Notes: a model not told the origin generated them from the sequence alone. A stretch of 64,000 bases of DNA from Perkinsus olseni (GCA_013115135.1 JABANP010000211.1:21504-85503); one strand, 5' to 3'. Shown: positions 1 through 9,543, counted from the stretch's first letter. Made by a program: numbers and translations.

Positions 1-183
1 CTTTGTGGACACTGCCATCAAATTGATACTTCGAGACACCTCCTATTTTACTGTGAGGAACCAAATAGGAAATCGATAAGGCCCTCTTGGATTGATCCTT
101 CTGGTACTTTTTCGCAGTTGACGGTCACTAAAAGCAGAATTGTGGACATGATTAATTTTTGCAAAAAATTAGAAAAGCTGTGA
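1..183 (+). CDS. C-terminal end of a LINE ORF2 (truncated by window edge)
   Basis: Reading from base 1 in frame 1 gives 60 residues and a TGA at 181-183. It begins with a Cys-x2-Cys-x8-His-x4-Cys cluster (CGHC, then RHLLFYC), the kind of zinc-binding tail that follows RNase H in I/R1/Tad-like LINEs. The LINE further right has a similar cluster near 6630. The piece therefore looks like the 3' end of a second, different LINE whose body lies outside the window. No poly-A tail is visible after the stop. The frame and motif are seen directly; the family is inferred from motif and neighbourhood. Confidence 0.55.
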   Translation, partial: LCGHCHQIDTSRHLLFYCEEPNRKSIRPSWIDPSGTFSQLTVTKSRIVDMINFCKKLEKL

Positions 184-285
184 AGGGAGATAATCTCTAG
201 CCTGGTATTCTGAGCTTCTGATTAATCTCTCTCTTGCAGCCTTACTGTTGTCCTTCTCTTAAAAGCCGTCTTTCGGCGTCTGACG

Positions 286-294
286 TTAAATCTC

Positions 295-326
<32 letters not shown>

Positions 327-610
327 CTACAACTACGACTACTACAACTACGACGACCACGACCACGACCACGACCACGACGACGACCACGACCACGACC
401 ACGACGACGACGACGACCACGACCACGACCACGACCACGATCACGACGACTACAACTACGACTACTACAACTACGACGACCACGACTACTACAACCACGA
501 CGACCACGACTACTACAACTACGACGACGACCACGACTACTACAACTACGACGACCACGACCACGACTACTACAACTACGACGACGACGACCACGACTAC
601 TACAACTACG

Positions 611-651
<41 letters not shown>

Positions 652-1222
652 GACTACAACTACGACTACTACAACTACGACGACCACGACTACTACAACC
701 ACGACGACCACGACTACTACAACTACGACGACGACCACGACTACTACAACTACGACGACCACGACTACTACAACTACGACTACTACAACTACGACGACCA
801 CGACCACGACTACTACAACCACGACTACTACAACTACGACGACCACGACTACTACAACCACGACTACTACAACTACGACGACCACGACTACTACAACTAC
901 GACGACCACGACTACTACAACTACGACGACCACGACCACGACTACTACAACTACGACGACCACGACTACTACAACTACGACGACCACGACCACGACTACT
1001 ACAACTACAACTACGACGACCACGACTACTACAACTACGACGACCACGACCACGACTACTACAACTACGACGACGACGACCACGACTACTACAACTACGA
1101 CGACCACGACTACTACAACTACGACGACGACGACCACGACTACTACAACTACGACGACCACGACTACTACAACTACGACGACGACGACGACCACGACCAC
1201 GACCACGACTACTACAACTACG

Positions 1223-1263
<41 letters not shown>

Positions 1264-1484
1264 TACTACAACTACGACTACTACAACTACGACTACTACA
1301 ACTACGACTACTACAACTACGACGACCACGACCACGACTACTACAACTACGACGACCACGACCACGACGACCACGACTACTACAACTACGACGACCACGA
1401 CCACGACGACCACGACCACGACTACTACAACTACGACGACCACGACTACTACAACTACGACGACCACGACTACTACAACTACTA
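286..1484 (+). repeat. (ACN)n triplet array 1
   Basis: The array opens with about ten CAA triplets, then runs for 1.2 kb as ACN triplets, mostly a 24-base theme that mixes ACT-ACT-ACA-ACT with ACG-ACG-ACC. In one frame it would be polythreonine; in the frame of the downstream LINE ORF1 it reads as Arg/Pro/Leu/Gln. The Thr frame has a TAA just before the array and no ATG, so no start for a Thr protein is visible here. Bases 184-285, between the LINE tail and the array, show nothing recognisable. The same 24-base theme recurs inside the giant array near 17.2, 27.4 and 29.0 kb. Confidence 0.95.
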
Positions 1485-1523
1485 AGTTGTGTTCTTTTTT
1501 TTCCAACCCAACTCTCTCTCGCA

Positions 1524-3098
1524 ATGACTCGCAACGACTCTGCTCCCGCCCCTTCCTCGACTCGTCGTCCCTCTACCCGTGCGGCTCCCACCCCGCCGTC
1601 GGCTCAAGTGACTGCGGATGAGGAAGTGGATCTCTCTACCCAAAGATCTATTGAGGACATCATTGATAACCTGGACGAAACTGGTTCCAGGAACGGTAGG
1701 TCCCAGGGAAATCCTAGGGGTCGCACGGCCGCCATTGGTGGCTTCGACCCGAATTCTAATAATGGCGAATTGCTTGGCTGGCTGCTGGATGGCATCAATA
1801 AATATGATGGGGTTCGCCTTGCCACATCCGCCGCCACCAACTTTAAGGAATGTATCGGTCTACTGAGCACGAGATGGCTAGTCGCCATGGAGAAGCTCAG
1901 TGCCAAGGACCAGCAAATCATTGATCTTGTTTCTGAACTGGCCGCGGCCAAGGCGCAACTTGCCGAAGCCAACCTCCCATCTGTCCTCGCCAAGAAGCGC
2001 AGACCCGACACTGGGGTCGACTCCCTCAGACACAGCGTCGTCAGCGACGCGGGCGGAACTGACAACGAATCGGTTTTCACCTCTAGTGATTGGAATCCCG
2101 ATATCGGTGGGCCGGCCGGCAGCCTAAACCTGCGTGATTGGGCGGACTCCTCACCCGATCCTTCATCATCTGCTCCCCCCCGCCCCCCCACGCGCGGGAA
2201 CCCTAGACCTAGATCAAGATCTGGCGGGCCACAAGCTTCGCGTGCTCGGGCTAACCCAAGCCGCCAGCCCAGCCCTCCCCAACCCCAAAGACGTCACATA
2301 CTGATCATCAACCGCAAGTCAGCTGTCGGCTCGAGCATCATCTGGCCCTTCTTAGACAAGGAAGACGCGGCACTTAAGGACATCAAAGACACAGTCCTTG
2401 GTGTCCTCCGGGAGGAAAGGATACTCAGCTCCTTCGTGAGCCGCGGTGGTCTGGCATTGTCCTTCTCGTCTGAGCAGGATCTCAACTCAGCCCGTGACAA
2501 GCTGAGCCGCTCTGACGACGACCTTGCCTTTAAGACCACCAGCGGCAAGGAGACCCTAGTCAGACTGATGTGCCCCTCTGAGTCCAACGGCGAGTTATCC
2601 GTCAAGGGCGATAGACAGACCTTCCTGGCCAACTCGTCCAAGTTCCTCTGCGATATCGCCGTCAGGAACGGTGTGCCGACTGACGGCGTGTCTATCGTCA
2701 GGCGCTCCCAAGGAGGTGTGATCTTCATCAAGGGTCCCAGCCATGTATTGACTTCCTGGTTGGCCAAGGCGCATCTCTACACTGGTCTCTCGCGCGTCCA
2801 AGTGAAAAGGGCTTCCTCGGATGCGCTCTGCTTCACCTGTGGAGCCTATCACCCCCGCATCCCCGGCAGTCGCTGCCCTAGGGCGCCCAAATGCGTTAAA
2901 TGTGGGGGCGATCACCCCTTAGCGGAATGTACATGCCCCCGCGACTTTGCGGGGCCTGACCGCTCGTGCAGCAACTGTGGCGCTACGGGCCACTCTGCTC
3001 TGAACTACAAGTGCCAGCCCATCAAGCTGCAGCCTGTTCGTGAGGAAGTCCCCCTAGTCGCTCCTCCCCCTCGTGAGGGGCCCCCTCCCAGACTGTGA
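1524..3098 (+). CDS. LINE ORF1, gag-like nucleic-acid-binding protein
   Basis: The ATG at 1524 is the first in the frame; 524 residues. The N-terminus is Ser/Thr/Pro-rich. A short heptad-like helix follows around residues 112-150 (many Ala, Leu, Lys, Glu), then a Pro/Arg/Ser-rich linker. Residues about 435-500 carry three zinc knuckles: C-x2-C-x3-H-x7-C, a canonical C-x2-C-x3-H-x4-C (CVKCGGDHPLAEC) and C-x2-C-x4-H-x6-C. The expected role is to bind the element RNA and form the RNP. The frame is also open upstream through all of array 1 back to a TTG at 234, which would add about 430 Arg/Pro/Leu residues. I do not think that extension is the normal start. Confidence 0.8.
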   Translation: MTRNDSAPAPSSTRRPSTRAAPTPPSAQVTADEEVDLSTQRSIEDIIDNLDETGSRNGRSQGNPRGRTAAIGGFDPNSNNGELLGWLLDGINKYDGVRLATSAATNFKECIGLLSTRWLVAMEKLSAKDQQIIDLVSELAAAKAQLAEANLPSVLAKKRRPDTGVDSLRHSVVSDAGGTDNESVFTSSDWNPDIGGPAGSLNLRDWADSSPDPSSSAPPRPPTRGNPRPRSRSGGPQASRARANPSRQPSPPQPQRRHILIINRKSAVGSSIIWPFLDKEDAALKDIKDTVLGVLREERILSSFVSRGGLALSFSSEQDLNSARDKLSRSDDDLAFKTTSGKETLVRLMCPSESNGELSVKGDRQTFLANSSKFLCDIAVRNGVPTDGVSIVRRSQGGVIFIKGPSHVLTSWLAKAHLYTGLSRVQVKRASSDALCFTCGAYHPRIPGSRCPRAPKCVKCGGDHPLAECTCPRDFAGPDRSCSNCGATGHSALNYKCQPIKLQPVREEVPLVAPPPREGPPPRL

Positions 3099-3132
3099 CG
3101 GGGCGTAGGGCTCCCCGACCACCCCGCGGCCT

Positions 3133-5640
3133 TTGAAGGTCGTGGTCCATAACATTAACCGTAGCCTAGATGCTCTCTCTGAGTGGCTTAGAGCAGCCGA
3201 CTTTGACGTCGTACTATTACAAGAATGTCCGCCTTCTCTTAGTCGTAGATCTAGTTACCTCAATTACAACATCATTCTCTCCGAGCCTAACCCCGGGGCA
3301 CGTGGTCGGGCAACTGACTGGCATAGGGCGGCGATACTCCACTCCAAGGACCTGCCAGTGGTCTCTTCTTACGCCTGCCCGGACCTGGCCTCGGCTGTTC
3401 TAAGGGTCAACGACACTCTCAGCATTCGCTTTATCTCCTTCTACGGTGATTCATCACTGCCTATGGAGGACGCCATCAATTCCCTAGCCCGCTGCTGCGA
3501 GTCTGCCCCTGCGCTCCCCATCCTCGCTGGCGGGGACTCCAATGCTTTCTCACCCCTGTGGTTCTCACCGTACCACCCTCCCTCAGATCCTAGGGTGGGT
3601 CGAGGCGCACTGCTTGAGCGGTTCGTGCTCTCGAACGGCTTCAATATCTGCTCCCGCAACAAGGACATTCCCTCTTTCCAGGGCGCCCAAGGCTCAAGTT
3701 TCATCGATCTGGCGTTCGCAAGGGAGCTGACGGTTGACCCCCTAGAGCCGATCCAAACCCTCAGCGACCATCTCGCTTTGCCACTATTGATCATCCCGAC
3801 ACCCTCGCCTAGTCAGTCATACCCCAAGCGGAGGTCCCCAAGGGACACGGACTGGGATGCCTTCAGTAGACACCTAGAGTCCTTCAATAGGACAGCTCCT
3901 CTCATCTCCTCGACCGAGGACATCGAGCGCCTGGCAGTGTCCCTAGCGGATGATGTCCAAGTCGCGGTCAGGCTGTCGACTCCATCGCGGAAGCCACCTT
4001 CCCCCGCCCAGCTTCGGGCGCGGAACGGTGAGTCCTGGTGGAATGAACAGTTGGAGAAGCAGCGGAAAGCTCTCCGGAATCTCCAGGCGAAGATCCGCAG
4101 GTTGCGTAAAAGGACTGACCCACCACATGATCAAATCCGTGTACTCGAGGCGCAGTTCGTGCACTCCAAGAAGCGCTACTATCGCGACATCAAGGTCGCT
4201 AAGCGAAACGCGTGGAGAACTGAGATGGCCAACCTCACTGCCCACGAACTAAACAAGCGCTTCAAGCCCAGGAAGGTGGCCAATGAGACCTACGATCCGT
4301 GCGAGCTACTAAACCACTTCATCTCCTCTCCGGGGGAATCCCCCGAATTCGCTTCACCCCTGGGGTCTGTCGAAACGTCCGGTTCACTCAATGGTCTTGG
4401 TGGCCCTGTAACTGCCCAGGAACTCTCTGACGCTATTAGAGGCTTCCCAAACGGGAAATCGCCGGGCGCAGACCAGGTCTCCTACGAGCACCTGAAACGA
4501 GCTGTCGAGAACCCGTCCTGGAGAAACCGCATGCTTCTACTAGCGAATGCATGCCTGGACCGCTGCTTTGTCCCTAACTGCCTCAAGAACTCCTCTCTGA
4601 TCATGCTCTACAAAGGAGGCAATAAACCCAGATTAAAACGGTGGCGCCCGATAGCCCTGTTGCCAGTGCTGTTGAAGGTTCTGGAGAAATTGATAGGGGG
4701 TCGCCTGAAGGCAATGATCAAACTGCCAGATAACCTTCATGGTTTCATCCCGAATCGGAGCACGACCTCGGCCCTTAGGGCCGTCACCGCGTCGCTTGAG
4801 GACTCTGCACACCGCTACAAACTCCTAGCCACTTTCGACGTCAGCTCTGCGTTCGACCGCGTCGACCACCGGGGACTCGTCCGTGCCGTCACCGAGCTCT
4901 CCTCCCCTGCGATGGGGAAACTTATCTCCAGTTATTCCCACGGACACACTGTCACTCTCGATGGCCACTCTAGGAATCGAGTCCGGGGCGTTCCCCAAGG
5001 CAGCTCCCTGGGTCCCCTACTATATGCCATCGCAACTGTGTCGCTCTCCCAATACATCTCTCGCACCTCCGACGACCTAGCGGCCACGGGCGTCAGGATA
5101 TCCGCCGAGCTCTATGCGGATGATACGGCTGTTGTCATCAGCTCGGATTGCTCGCGCACGGCAGTAGCGGCCCTGGCGGCCGTGGCGTCCACCATCAAGG
5201 AGTGGGCCACCCGATTCGGGCTTGAACTGGACTTGGCAAAGACGGAAATCCTGGTGGCGGACGATGACACCAGAGTGACCATCGCCGACCGCCTTGCTGA
5301 CTCTGCGGTCGACGGTCTCTCTCGCGATCACTGCAAGCCCTCGATCATCTGGCTCGGAGTGACCATCTCCCGGAACTGGAGATCGCACATATGGAAGGCT
5401 CAGGGGAAGGTGAAAGGCCTATTGTCCAGGTTCAACAAACTGTCATGCAAGCTGTGGTCTATCTCGGCCGCCCAGGCTCTCTCACTTTGGAGGACCTGTG
5501 TGCTGCCAGTCTTCCTACACGGCTGTGAGTGTGGGGGCCGGTGGCACACACAAGCTGGTTTCAGGATACTGTTGTCGGTCTTGAAGCCTTCTTCTCGAAG
5601 TGGCTGTTCGGCCTCAACAGGTCGGCCCCAAACGAACTAA
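3133..5640 (+). CDS. LINE ORF2 N-terminal part: APE endonuclease and reverse transcriptase
   Basis: An endonuclease/exonuclease/phosphatase domain fills roughly residues 1-225 (the opening HNINRSLDALSEWL, then LLQEC, GGDSNAFSPLW and SDHLALPL). A reverse transcriptase follows at about 420-720: a KPRLKRWRPIALLPVLLKVLEK block, FDVSSAFDRVDH, GVPQGSSLGPLLY and the YADD catalytic box near residue 660. The frame starts at a TTG 34 bases after the ORF1 stop and has no ATG before the endonuclease motifs; it is open only from 3109. Translation therefore needs a non-AUG start, reinitiation or recoding. The last ~35 residues are probably out of frame: past the G run at 5533-5537 the natural continuation is in another frame (5529-5942). 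Confidence 0.85.
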   Translation: MKVVVHNINRSLDALSEWLRAADFDVVLLQECPPSLSRRSSYLNYNIILSEPNPGARGRATDWHRAAILHSKDLPVVSSYACPDLASAVLRVNDTLSIRFISFYGDSSLPMEDAINSLARCCESAPALPILAGGDSNAFSPLWFSPYHPPSDPRVGRGALLERFVLSNGFNICSRNKDIPSFQGAQGSSFIDLAFARELTVDPLEPIQTLSDHLALPLLIIPTPSPSQSYPKRRSPRDTDWDAFSRHLESFNRTAPLISSTEDIERLAVSLADDVQVAVRLSTPSRKPPSPAQLRARNGESWWNEQLEKQRKALRNLQAKIRRLRKRTDPPHDQIRVLEAQFVHSKKRYYRDIKVAKRNAWRTEMANLTAHELNKRFKPRKVANETYDPCELLNHFISSPGESPEFASPLGSVETSGSLNGLGGPVTAQELSDAIRGFPNGKSPGADQVSYEHLKRAVENPSWRNRMLLLANACLDRCFVPNCLKNSSLIMLYKGGNKPRLKRWRPIALLPVLLKVLEKLIGGRLKAMIKLPDNLHGFIPNRSTTSALRAVTASLEDSAHRYKLLATFDVSSAFDRVDHRGLVRAVTELSSPAMGKLISSYSHGHTVTLDGHSRNRVRGVPQGSSLGPLLYAIATVSLSQYISRTSDDLAATGVRISAELYADDTAVVISSDCSRTAVAALAAVASTIKEWATRFGLELDLAKTEILVADDDTRVTIADRLADSAVDGLSRDHCKPSIIWLGVTISRNWRSHIWKAQGKVKGLLSRFNKLSCKLWSISAAQALSLWRTCVLPVFLHGCECGGRWHTQAGFRILLSVLKPSSRSGCSASTGRPQTN

Positions 5641-5754
5641 CTTCGTTCGTGCTGGGTACCATCACTCCCAGTATCACTCAGCTTGTCATGACCAGATGTT
5701 GTTCCTCGTGGCTTCACTGCACCGATCAGCCTGGCCTAAGACGATCGGAGCTCA

Positions 5755-6912
5755 GTGCCTTGCGGCGGTGTGGTTTCGACAAGGGCTCCTACTTTGAACC
5801 GAGCAGGACCCCGACTGCTCCCCTCCCTCCCAACTTTCGGGTCTCCCTCACCCCCCCTGAAAATCTCCGCATCTCACGCTCAGTCCACGCTCCACTTCTA
5901 CACAGACGGGAGCTTGTCCGACAAGACCCCCTTAGCAGCTAAGGTAGCTTGCGCGGCCGTATCTTGTTCCTTAGTGTCGGGTACAATCAAGGTCACAGGC
6001 TACAGGGGATGTCGGCTGGACGACAGGCTGACCATATTTCAAGCCGAACTCTGTGGGGCGCTCCTAGTTATCGACTGGTGCCTGGAACGTCTCGAGCATA
6101 GTCGCCGGCTCCCTCCCTCTATAGTGGTACACGTAGATTCAAGGTCAGTGTTACAGTCTCTGGCCTCCGGTCGGAAGGGTACCATACTCCTGAACACCTT
6201 CTGGTCCAGGGTTGACACACTTCTCAGGCGCTCTCCGGAGACAACCCTCTCCTTCCACTGGACTCCTGGCCACTCAGGCGTGGTCGGTAACGAAGCGGCG
6301 GACGTAGTGGCACGGCTGTTTAGCCGCTCGCCCCGTCCTGACCACCTGTCTACCCTCAAGCTAGGCCCCCTACCCGAACTCCCGGTTAGTCATTCGAGAA
6401 ACAAGGCGTCTGTTCGCTCCAAGGTCTGGAGGCAGTCCAGGTGGTCTGAGAGGCTTCCCCACCTAGCTGCCGGGCGCTTCGGACTCTCACTTGGCCCTTC
6501 CCAGTTCGCGAGAATCACTCGGACTATCATCGACTGGAAAATGTCTGATCGGCGCCGAGTAATGGAATTCATCACGGGTCATTCCCCTACTCGGTCCTTC
6601 ATAGGCCACCTGCGCCCTGGCATGCCTACCGGGTGTCGACACTGTAAGGGTGCACGCGAGACGCTGGTACACTTTCTGAGCTGTCCGTCCCCTCGGCTTG
6701 AGTCTATCCGCCTCCGTATATGGGGCACGCACTACCCTGGTGGTGTGGACCCTGATTGGCAGACCGCACTCGACTACAGGTTCGCCAAATCTCTCCTAGC
6801 TGGATGCCGGTCTGATTTACTGTCTCTTCGCTCTTTCCTGCGGTGGGTAGCCCCCTCGTGGGACAGCTACGGCTATACCACCCGAAGTACTCCCCATGGC
6901 AATGGTATGTGA
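5755..6912 (+). CDS. LINE ORF2 C-terminal part: RNase H and Cys/His tail
   Basis: From about residue 44 this frame encodes a type I RNase H with the expected acidic residues: FYTDGS, AELCGAL, VDSRSVLQSL and the HWTPGHSGVVGNEAAD block. A C-x2-C-x8-H-x4-C cluster follows near 6630 (CRHC..VHFLSC). It is in the same frame as 3133-5640, but a ~330-base stretch between them reads sensibly only in the third frame (GLEAFFSKWLFGLNRSAPNE). True coding probably re-enters this frame at the seven-C run at 5851-5857, so the first ~35 residues of the open frame are likely not native. The RNase H would remove RNA template during second-strand synthesis. Confidence 0.8.
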   Translation: MPCGGVVSTRAPTLNRAGPRLLPSLPTFGSPSPPLKISASHAQSTLHFYTDGSLSDKTPLAAKVACAAVSCSLVSGTIKVTGYRGCRLDDRLTIFQAELCGALLVIDWCLERLEHSRRLPPSIVVHVDSRSVLQSLASGRKGTILLNTFWSRVDTLLRRSPETTLSFHWTPGHSGVVGNEAADVVARLFSRSPRPDHLSTLKLGPLPELPVSHSRNKASVRSKVWRQSRWSERLPHLAAGRFGLSLGPSQFARITRTIIDWKMSDRRRVMEFITGHSPTRSFIGHLRPGMPTGCRHCKGARETLVHFLSCPSPRLESIRLRIWGTHYPGGVDPDWQTALDYRFAKSLLAGCRSDLLSLRSFLRWVAPSWDSYGYTTRSTPHGNGM

Positions 6913-7159
6913 CTGGGGCCCCCTGCGGACCCTTGAAACTAATCTGCATCCTCTCCCAACGGCGTGCGCACTCCTCTATCTTCTCTGTGAGGGGCGGCTT
7001 GGCGCATAGCGAATCCTTGCACTTGCACTACAAGATACCCCCCTCCCTCCTCGTCCACGATTGACCGCAACACTAGCGATCGGGCCGGGAACTGGGATGG
7101 GGGGGTTAGCTCGGATTAGTTCGCTTCATTACGGGGCTCGTGGGGGGGCGCTTGTCGCG

Positions 7160-7230
7160 CTGGTGGTGGTCGTGGTGGTCGTGGTGGTACCGTGGTCGTG
7201 GTCGTGGTGGTACTCGTGGTGCCTGTGGTC
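7160..7230 (-). repeat. (GTN)n tract in LINE 3' untranslated region
   Basis: About 70 bases of GTG/GTC/GTA-type triplets lie between the ORF2 stop and the poly-A tail. This is the reverse complement of the ACN arrays that flank the element. It has clearly the same composition as the arrays but opposite orientation. Confidence 0.7.
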
Positions 7231-7307
7231 GGCCGCGGCCTTGGAAGCCGCCCTAATGATGATGAATACCATTGTGTACCATGTCTTGTACTATGTCTTG
7301 TTTTCGT

Positions 7308-7331
7308 AAAAAAAAAACAAAAAAAAAAAAA
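7308..7331 (+). other. Poly-A tail of the LINE
   Basis: Ten A, one C, then thirteen A. Just before it a 12-base direct duplication (GTACCATGTCTT / GTACTATGTCTT) is visible. This fixes the 3' end of the inserted element. The 119 bases after it, up to the next CAA run, are unique. Confidence 0.8.
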
Positions 7332-7359
7332 CTGATGGGGTGGGACGACAGCATACGAT

Positions 7360-9543
7360 GTGAGCACCGACCTCCTTCGGGAACGCCCTCGGGCGGGGGG
7401 AAACACGGCTATACTGCCGAAAGTGTGCGGTGCACGCCGTTCCCCCGAACCAACAACAACAACAACAACTACGACCACGACGACCACGACTACTACGACC
7501 ACGACGACCACGACTACAACTACGACGACCACGACTACTACAACCACGACGACCACAACCACGACGACTACGACGACCACAACGACCACGACTACTACGA
7601 CCACGACGACCACGACCACAACTACTACGACCACGACGACCACAACTACGACGACCACGACGACCACAACTACTACGACCACGACGACCACGACCACGAC
7701 GACCACAACTACGACGACCACAACTACGACCACGACCACGACTACTACAACTACGACGACCACAACTACTACGACCACGACTACTACAACTACGACGACC
7801 ACAACTACTACGACCACGACTACTACAACTACTACGACCACGACTACTACGACCACGACTACTACAACTACGACGACCACGACTACTACGACCACGACGA
7901 CCACGACTACTACAACTACGACGACCACGACTACTACAACCACGACGACCACGACTACTACGACCACGACGACTACGACCACGACTACTACGACCACGAC
8001 GACCACGACCACGACTACTACGACCACGACGACTACGACCACGACTACTACAACTACGACGACCACGACCACGACTACTACAACTACGACGACCACAACT
8101 ACTACAACTACGACGACCACGACTACTACGACCACGACGACCACGACCACGACTACTACAACTACGACGACCACGACCACGACGACCACAACTACTACGA
8201 CCACGACTACTACGACCCACAACTACGACGACCACGACTACTACAACCACGACGACCACAACTACTACGACCACTACGACCACAACCACGACTACTACGA
8301 CCACGACGACCACAACTACTACGACCACAACTACTACGACCACGACTACTACGACCACGACGACCACAACTACTACGACCACGACTACTACGACCACAAC
8401 TACTACGACCACGACGACCACAACTACTACGACGACCACGACGACCACAACTACTACGACCACGACTACTACGACCACGACGACCACAACTACTACGACC
8501 ACGACGACCACAACTACTACGACCACGACGACCACAACTACTACGACCACGACGACCACAACTACTACGACCACAACTACTACGACCACGACAACTACTA
8601 CGACCACGACGACCACAACTACTACGACCACAACGACCACAACTACTACCACCTCACAACGACCACAACTACTACCACCTCCACAACGACCACAACTACT
8701 ACCACCTCCACAACGACCACAACTACTACCACCTCCACAACGACCACAACTACTACCACCTCCACAACGACCACAACTACTACCACCTCCACAACGACCA
8801 CAACTACTACCACCTCCACAACGACCACAACTACTACCACCTCCACAACGACCACAACTACTACCACCTCCACAACGACCACAACTACTACCACCTCCAC
8901 AACGACCACAACTACTACCACCTCCACAACGACCACAACTACTACCACCTCCACAACGACCACAACTACTACGACCTCCACAACGACCACAACTACTACC
9001 ACCTCCACAACGACCACAACTACTACCACCTCCACAACGACCACAACTACTACCACCTCCACAACGACCACAACTACTACCACCTCCACAACGACCACAA
9101 CTACTACCACCTCCACAACGACCACAACTACTACCACCTCCACAACGACCACAACTACTACCACCTCCACAACGACCACAACTACTACCACCTCCACAAC
9201 GACCACAACTACTACCACCTCCACAACGACCACAACTACTACCACCTCCACAACGACCACAACTACTACCACCTCCACAACGACCACAACTACTACCACC
9301 TCCACAACGACCACCGCTGCGACTCTGAGTACTACTAGTACTTCTCCTGGTATACCCGATTGTACCGATGCTGATGCATACTGTGATTCAATCATCCCGG
9401 GTTCTTACTGTCAGTACTGGGGCAACCCCAGTACTTGCGGAGGTGACCGGCGTCTGAGGAGAGGCAGCGGTGCTCGCCAGCTCCCCGAAAGTATTCCCTG
9501 CGTTTGTGACGAGTCAACGAGTAGTACTGTCCATGCCGATTAG
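7360..9543 (+). CDS. Thr-rich mucin-like protein with one six-cysteine module (5' end missing)
   Basis: The frame is open over 727 codons, but its first codon is GTG and no signal peptide is seen, so the real 5' end is lost or elsewhere. The LINE and array 1 lie just upstream. Residues ~32-286 are polythreonine from (ACN)n. A one-base insertion at about 8216 then moves the reading to an Asp/Tyr/His/Asn tract, and a one-base loss at about 8655 brings it back to Thr. The 27-bp minisatellite follows (eight Thr and one Ser per unit). The C-terminus is one module at 9361-9507 with spacing C-x6-C-x8-C-x8-C-x20-C-x-C and the core GSYCQYW, then a stop. It is likely secreted and O-glycosylated if intact. 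The module matches those at 31.6-32.2 kb closely. Confidence 0.6.
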   Translation: MSTDLLRERPRAGGNTAILPKVCGARRSPEPTTTTTTTTTTTTTTTTTTTTTTTTTTTTTTTTTTTTTTTTTTTTTTTTTTTTTTTTTTTTTTTTTTTTTTTTTTTTTTTTTTTTTTTTTTTTTTTTTTTTTTTTTTTTTTTTTTTTTTTTTTTTTTTTTTTTTTTTTTTTTTTTTTTTTTTTTTTTTTTTTTTTTTTTTTTTTTTTTTTTTTTTTTTTTTTTTTTTTTTTTTTTTTTTTTTTTTTTTTTTTTTTTTTTTTTTTTTTTTTTTTTTTTTTTTTTTTTHNYDDHDYYNHDDHNYYDHYDHNHDYYDHDDHNYYDHNYYDHDYYDHDDHNYYDHDYYDHNYYDHDDHNYYDDHDDHNYYDHDYYDHDDHNYYDHDDHNYYDHDDHNYYDHDDHNYYDHNYYDHDNYYDHDDHNYYDHNDHNYYHLTTTTTTTTSTTTTTTTTSTTTTTTTTSTTTTTTTTSTTTTTTTTSTTTTTTTTSTTTTTTTTSTTTTTTTTSTTTTTTTTSTTTTTTTTSTTTTTTTTSTTTTTTTTSTTTTTTTTSTTTTTTTTSTTTTTTTTSTTTTTTTTSTTTTTTTTSTTTTTTTTSTTTTTTTTSTTTTTTTTSTTTTTTTTSTTTTTTTTSTTTTTTTTSTTTTTTTTSTTTTAATLSTTSTSPGIPDCTDADAYCDSIIPGSYCQYWGNPSTCGGDRRLRRGSGARQLPESIPCVCDESTSSTVHAD
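7451..8650 (+). repeat. (ACN)n triplet array 2
   Basis: The array opens with a short CAA run as array 1 does, then runs 1.2 kb as ACN triplets with ACC-ACG, ACT-ACT-ACG and ACA-ACT themes. The Thr phase slips near 8216, where one extra C appears. It is continuous with the coding frame that ends at 9543. Confidence 0.95.
8651..9314 (+). repeat. 27-bp minisatellite, about 24 copies
   Basis: Very uniform tandem units, starting CCTCCACAACGACC and continuing through ACAACTACTACCA, encode eight Thr and one Ser in the gene frame. The first unit lacks one C (CCTCACAACG), which restores the Thr frame. One unit near 8970 has ACG in place of ACC. The low divergence suggests recent expansion or homogenisation. 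Confidence 0.95.

Larger units (their letters stand above)
1485..7331 (+). mobile_element. Non-LTR retrotransposon (LINE, APE endonuclease, RNase H; I/Tad-like)
   Basis: The element has ORF1 with zinc knuckles, then APE-type endonuclease, reverse transcriptase, RNase H, a C-terminal Cys/His cluster, a 3' untranslated region and a poly-A tail. The 3' end is fixed by the A run at 7308-7331. The 5' end is uncertain: it may start just after array 1, or the array may be its 5' untranslated region. ORF2 needs two frame changes to be read through, both next to homopolymer runs, so the copy is either slightly decayed or carries assembly errors. It lies between two (ACN)n arrays. No target-site duplication could be assigned. 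Confidence 0.85.

Noticed and set aside
286..1484. CRISPR array
   Set aside because: The repeats are contiguous triplets without unique spacers in a eukaryotic context.
286..1591. Long minus-strand frames over the ACN arrays (polyvaline, or Ser/Cys/Arg/Gly)
   Set aside because: They are the complements of ACN triplets (GTN and NGT) and are open by composition. No start, signal or terminal domain supports them; the same holds for all similar minus frames at 7.1-9.4, 14-28 and 28-31 kb.
7272..9338. Plus-strand Asp/Tyr/His/Asn and Arg/Pro/Leu frames over array 2
   Set aside because: Alternative phases of the Thr array; only the frame ending at 9543 reaches the Cys module.
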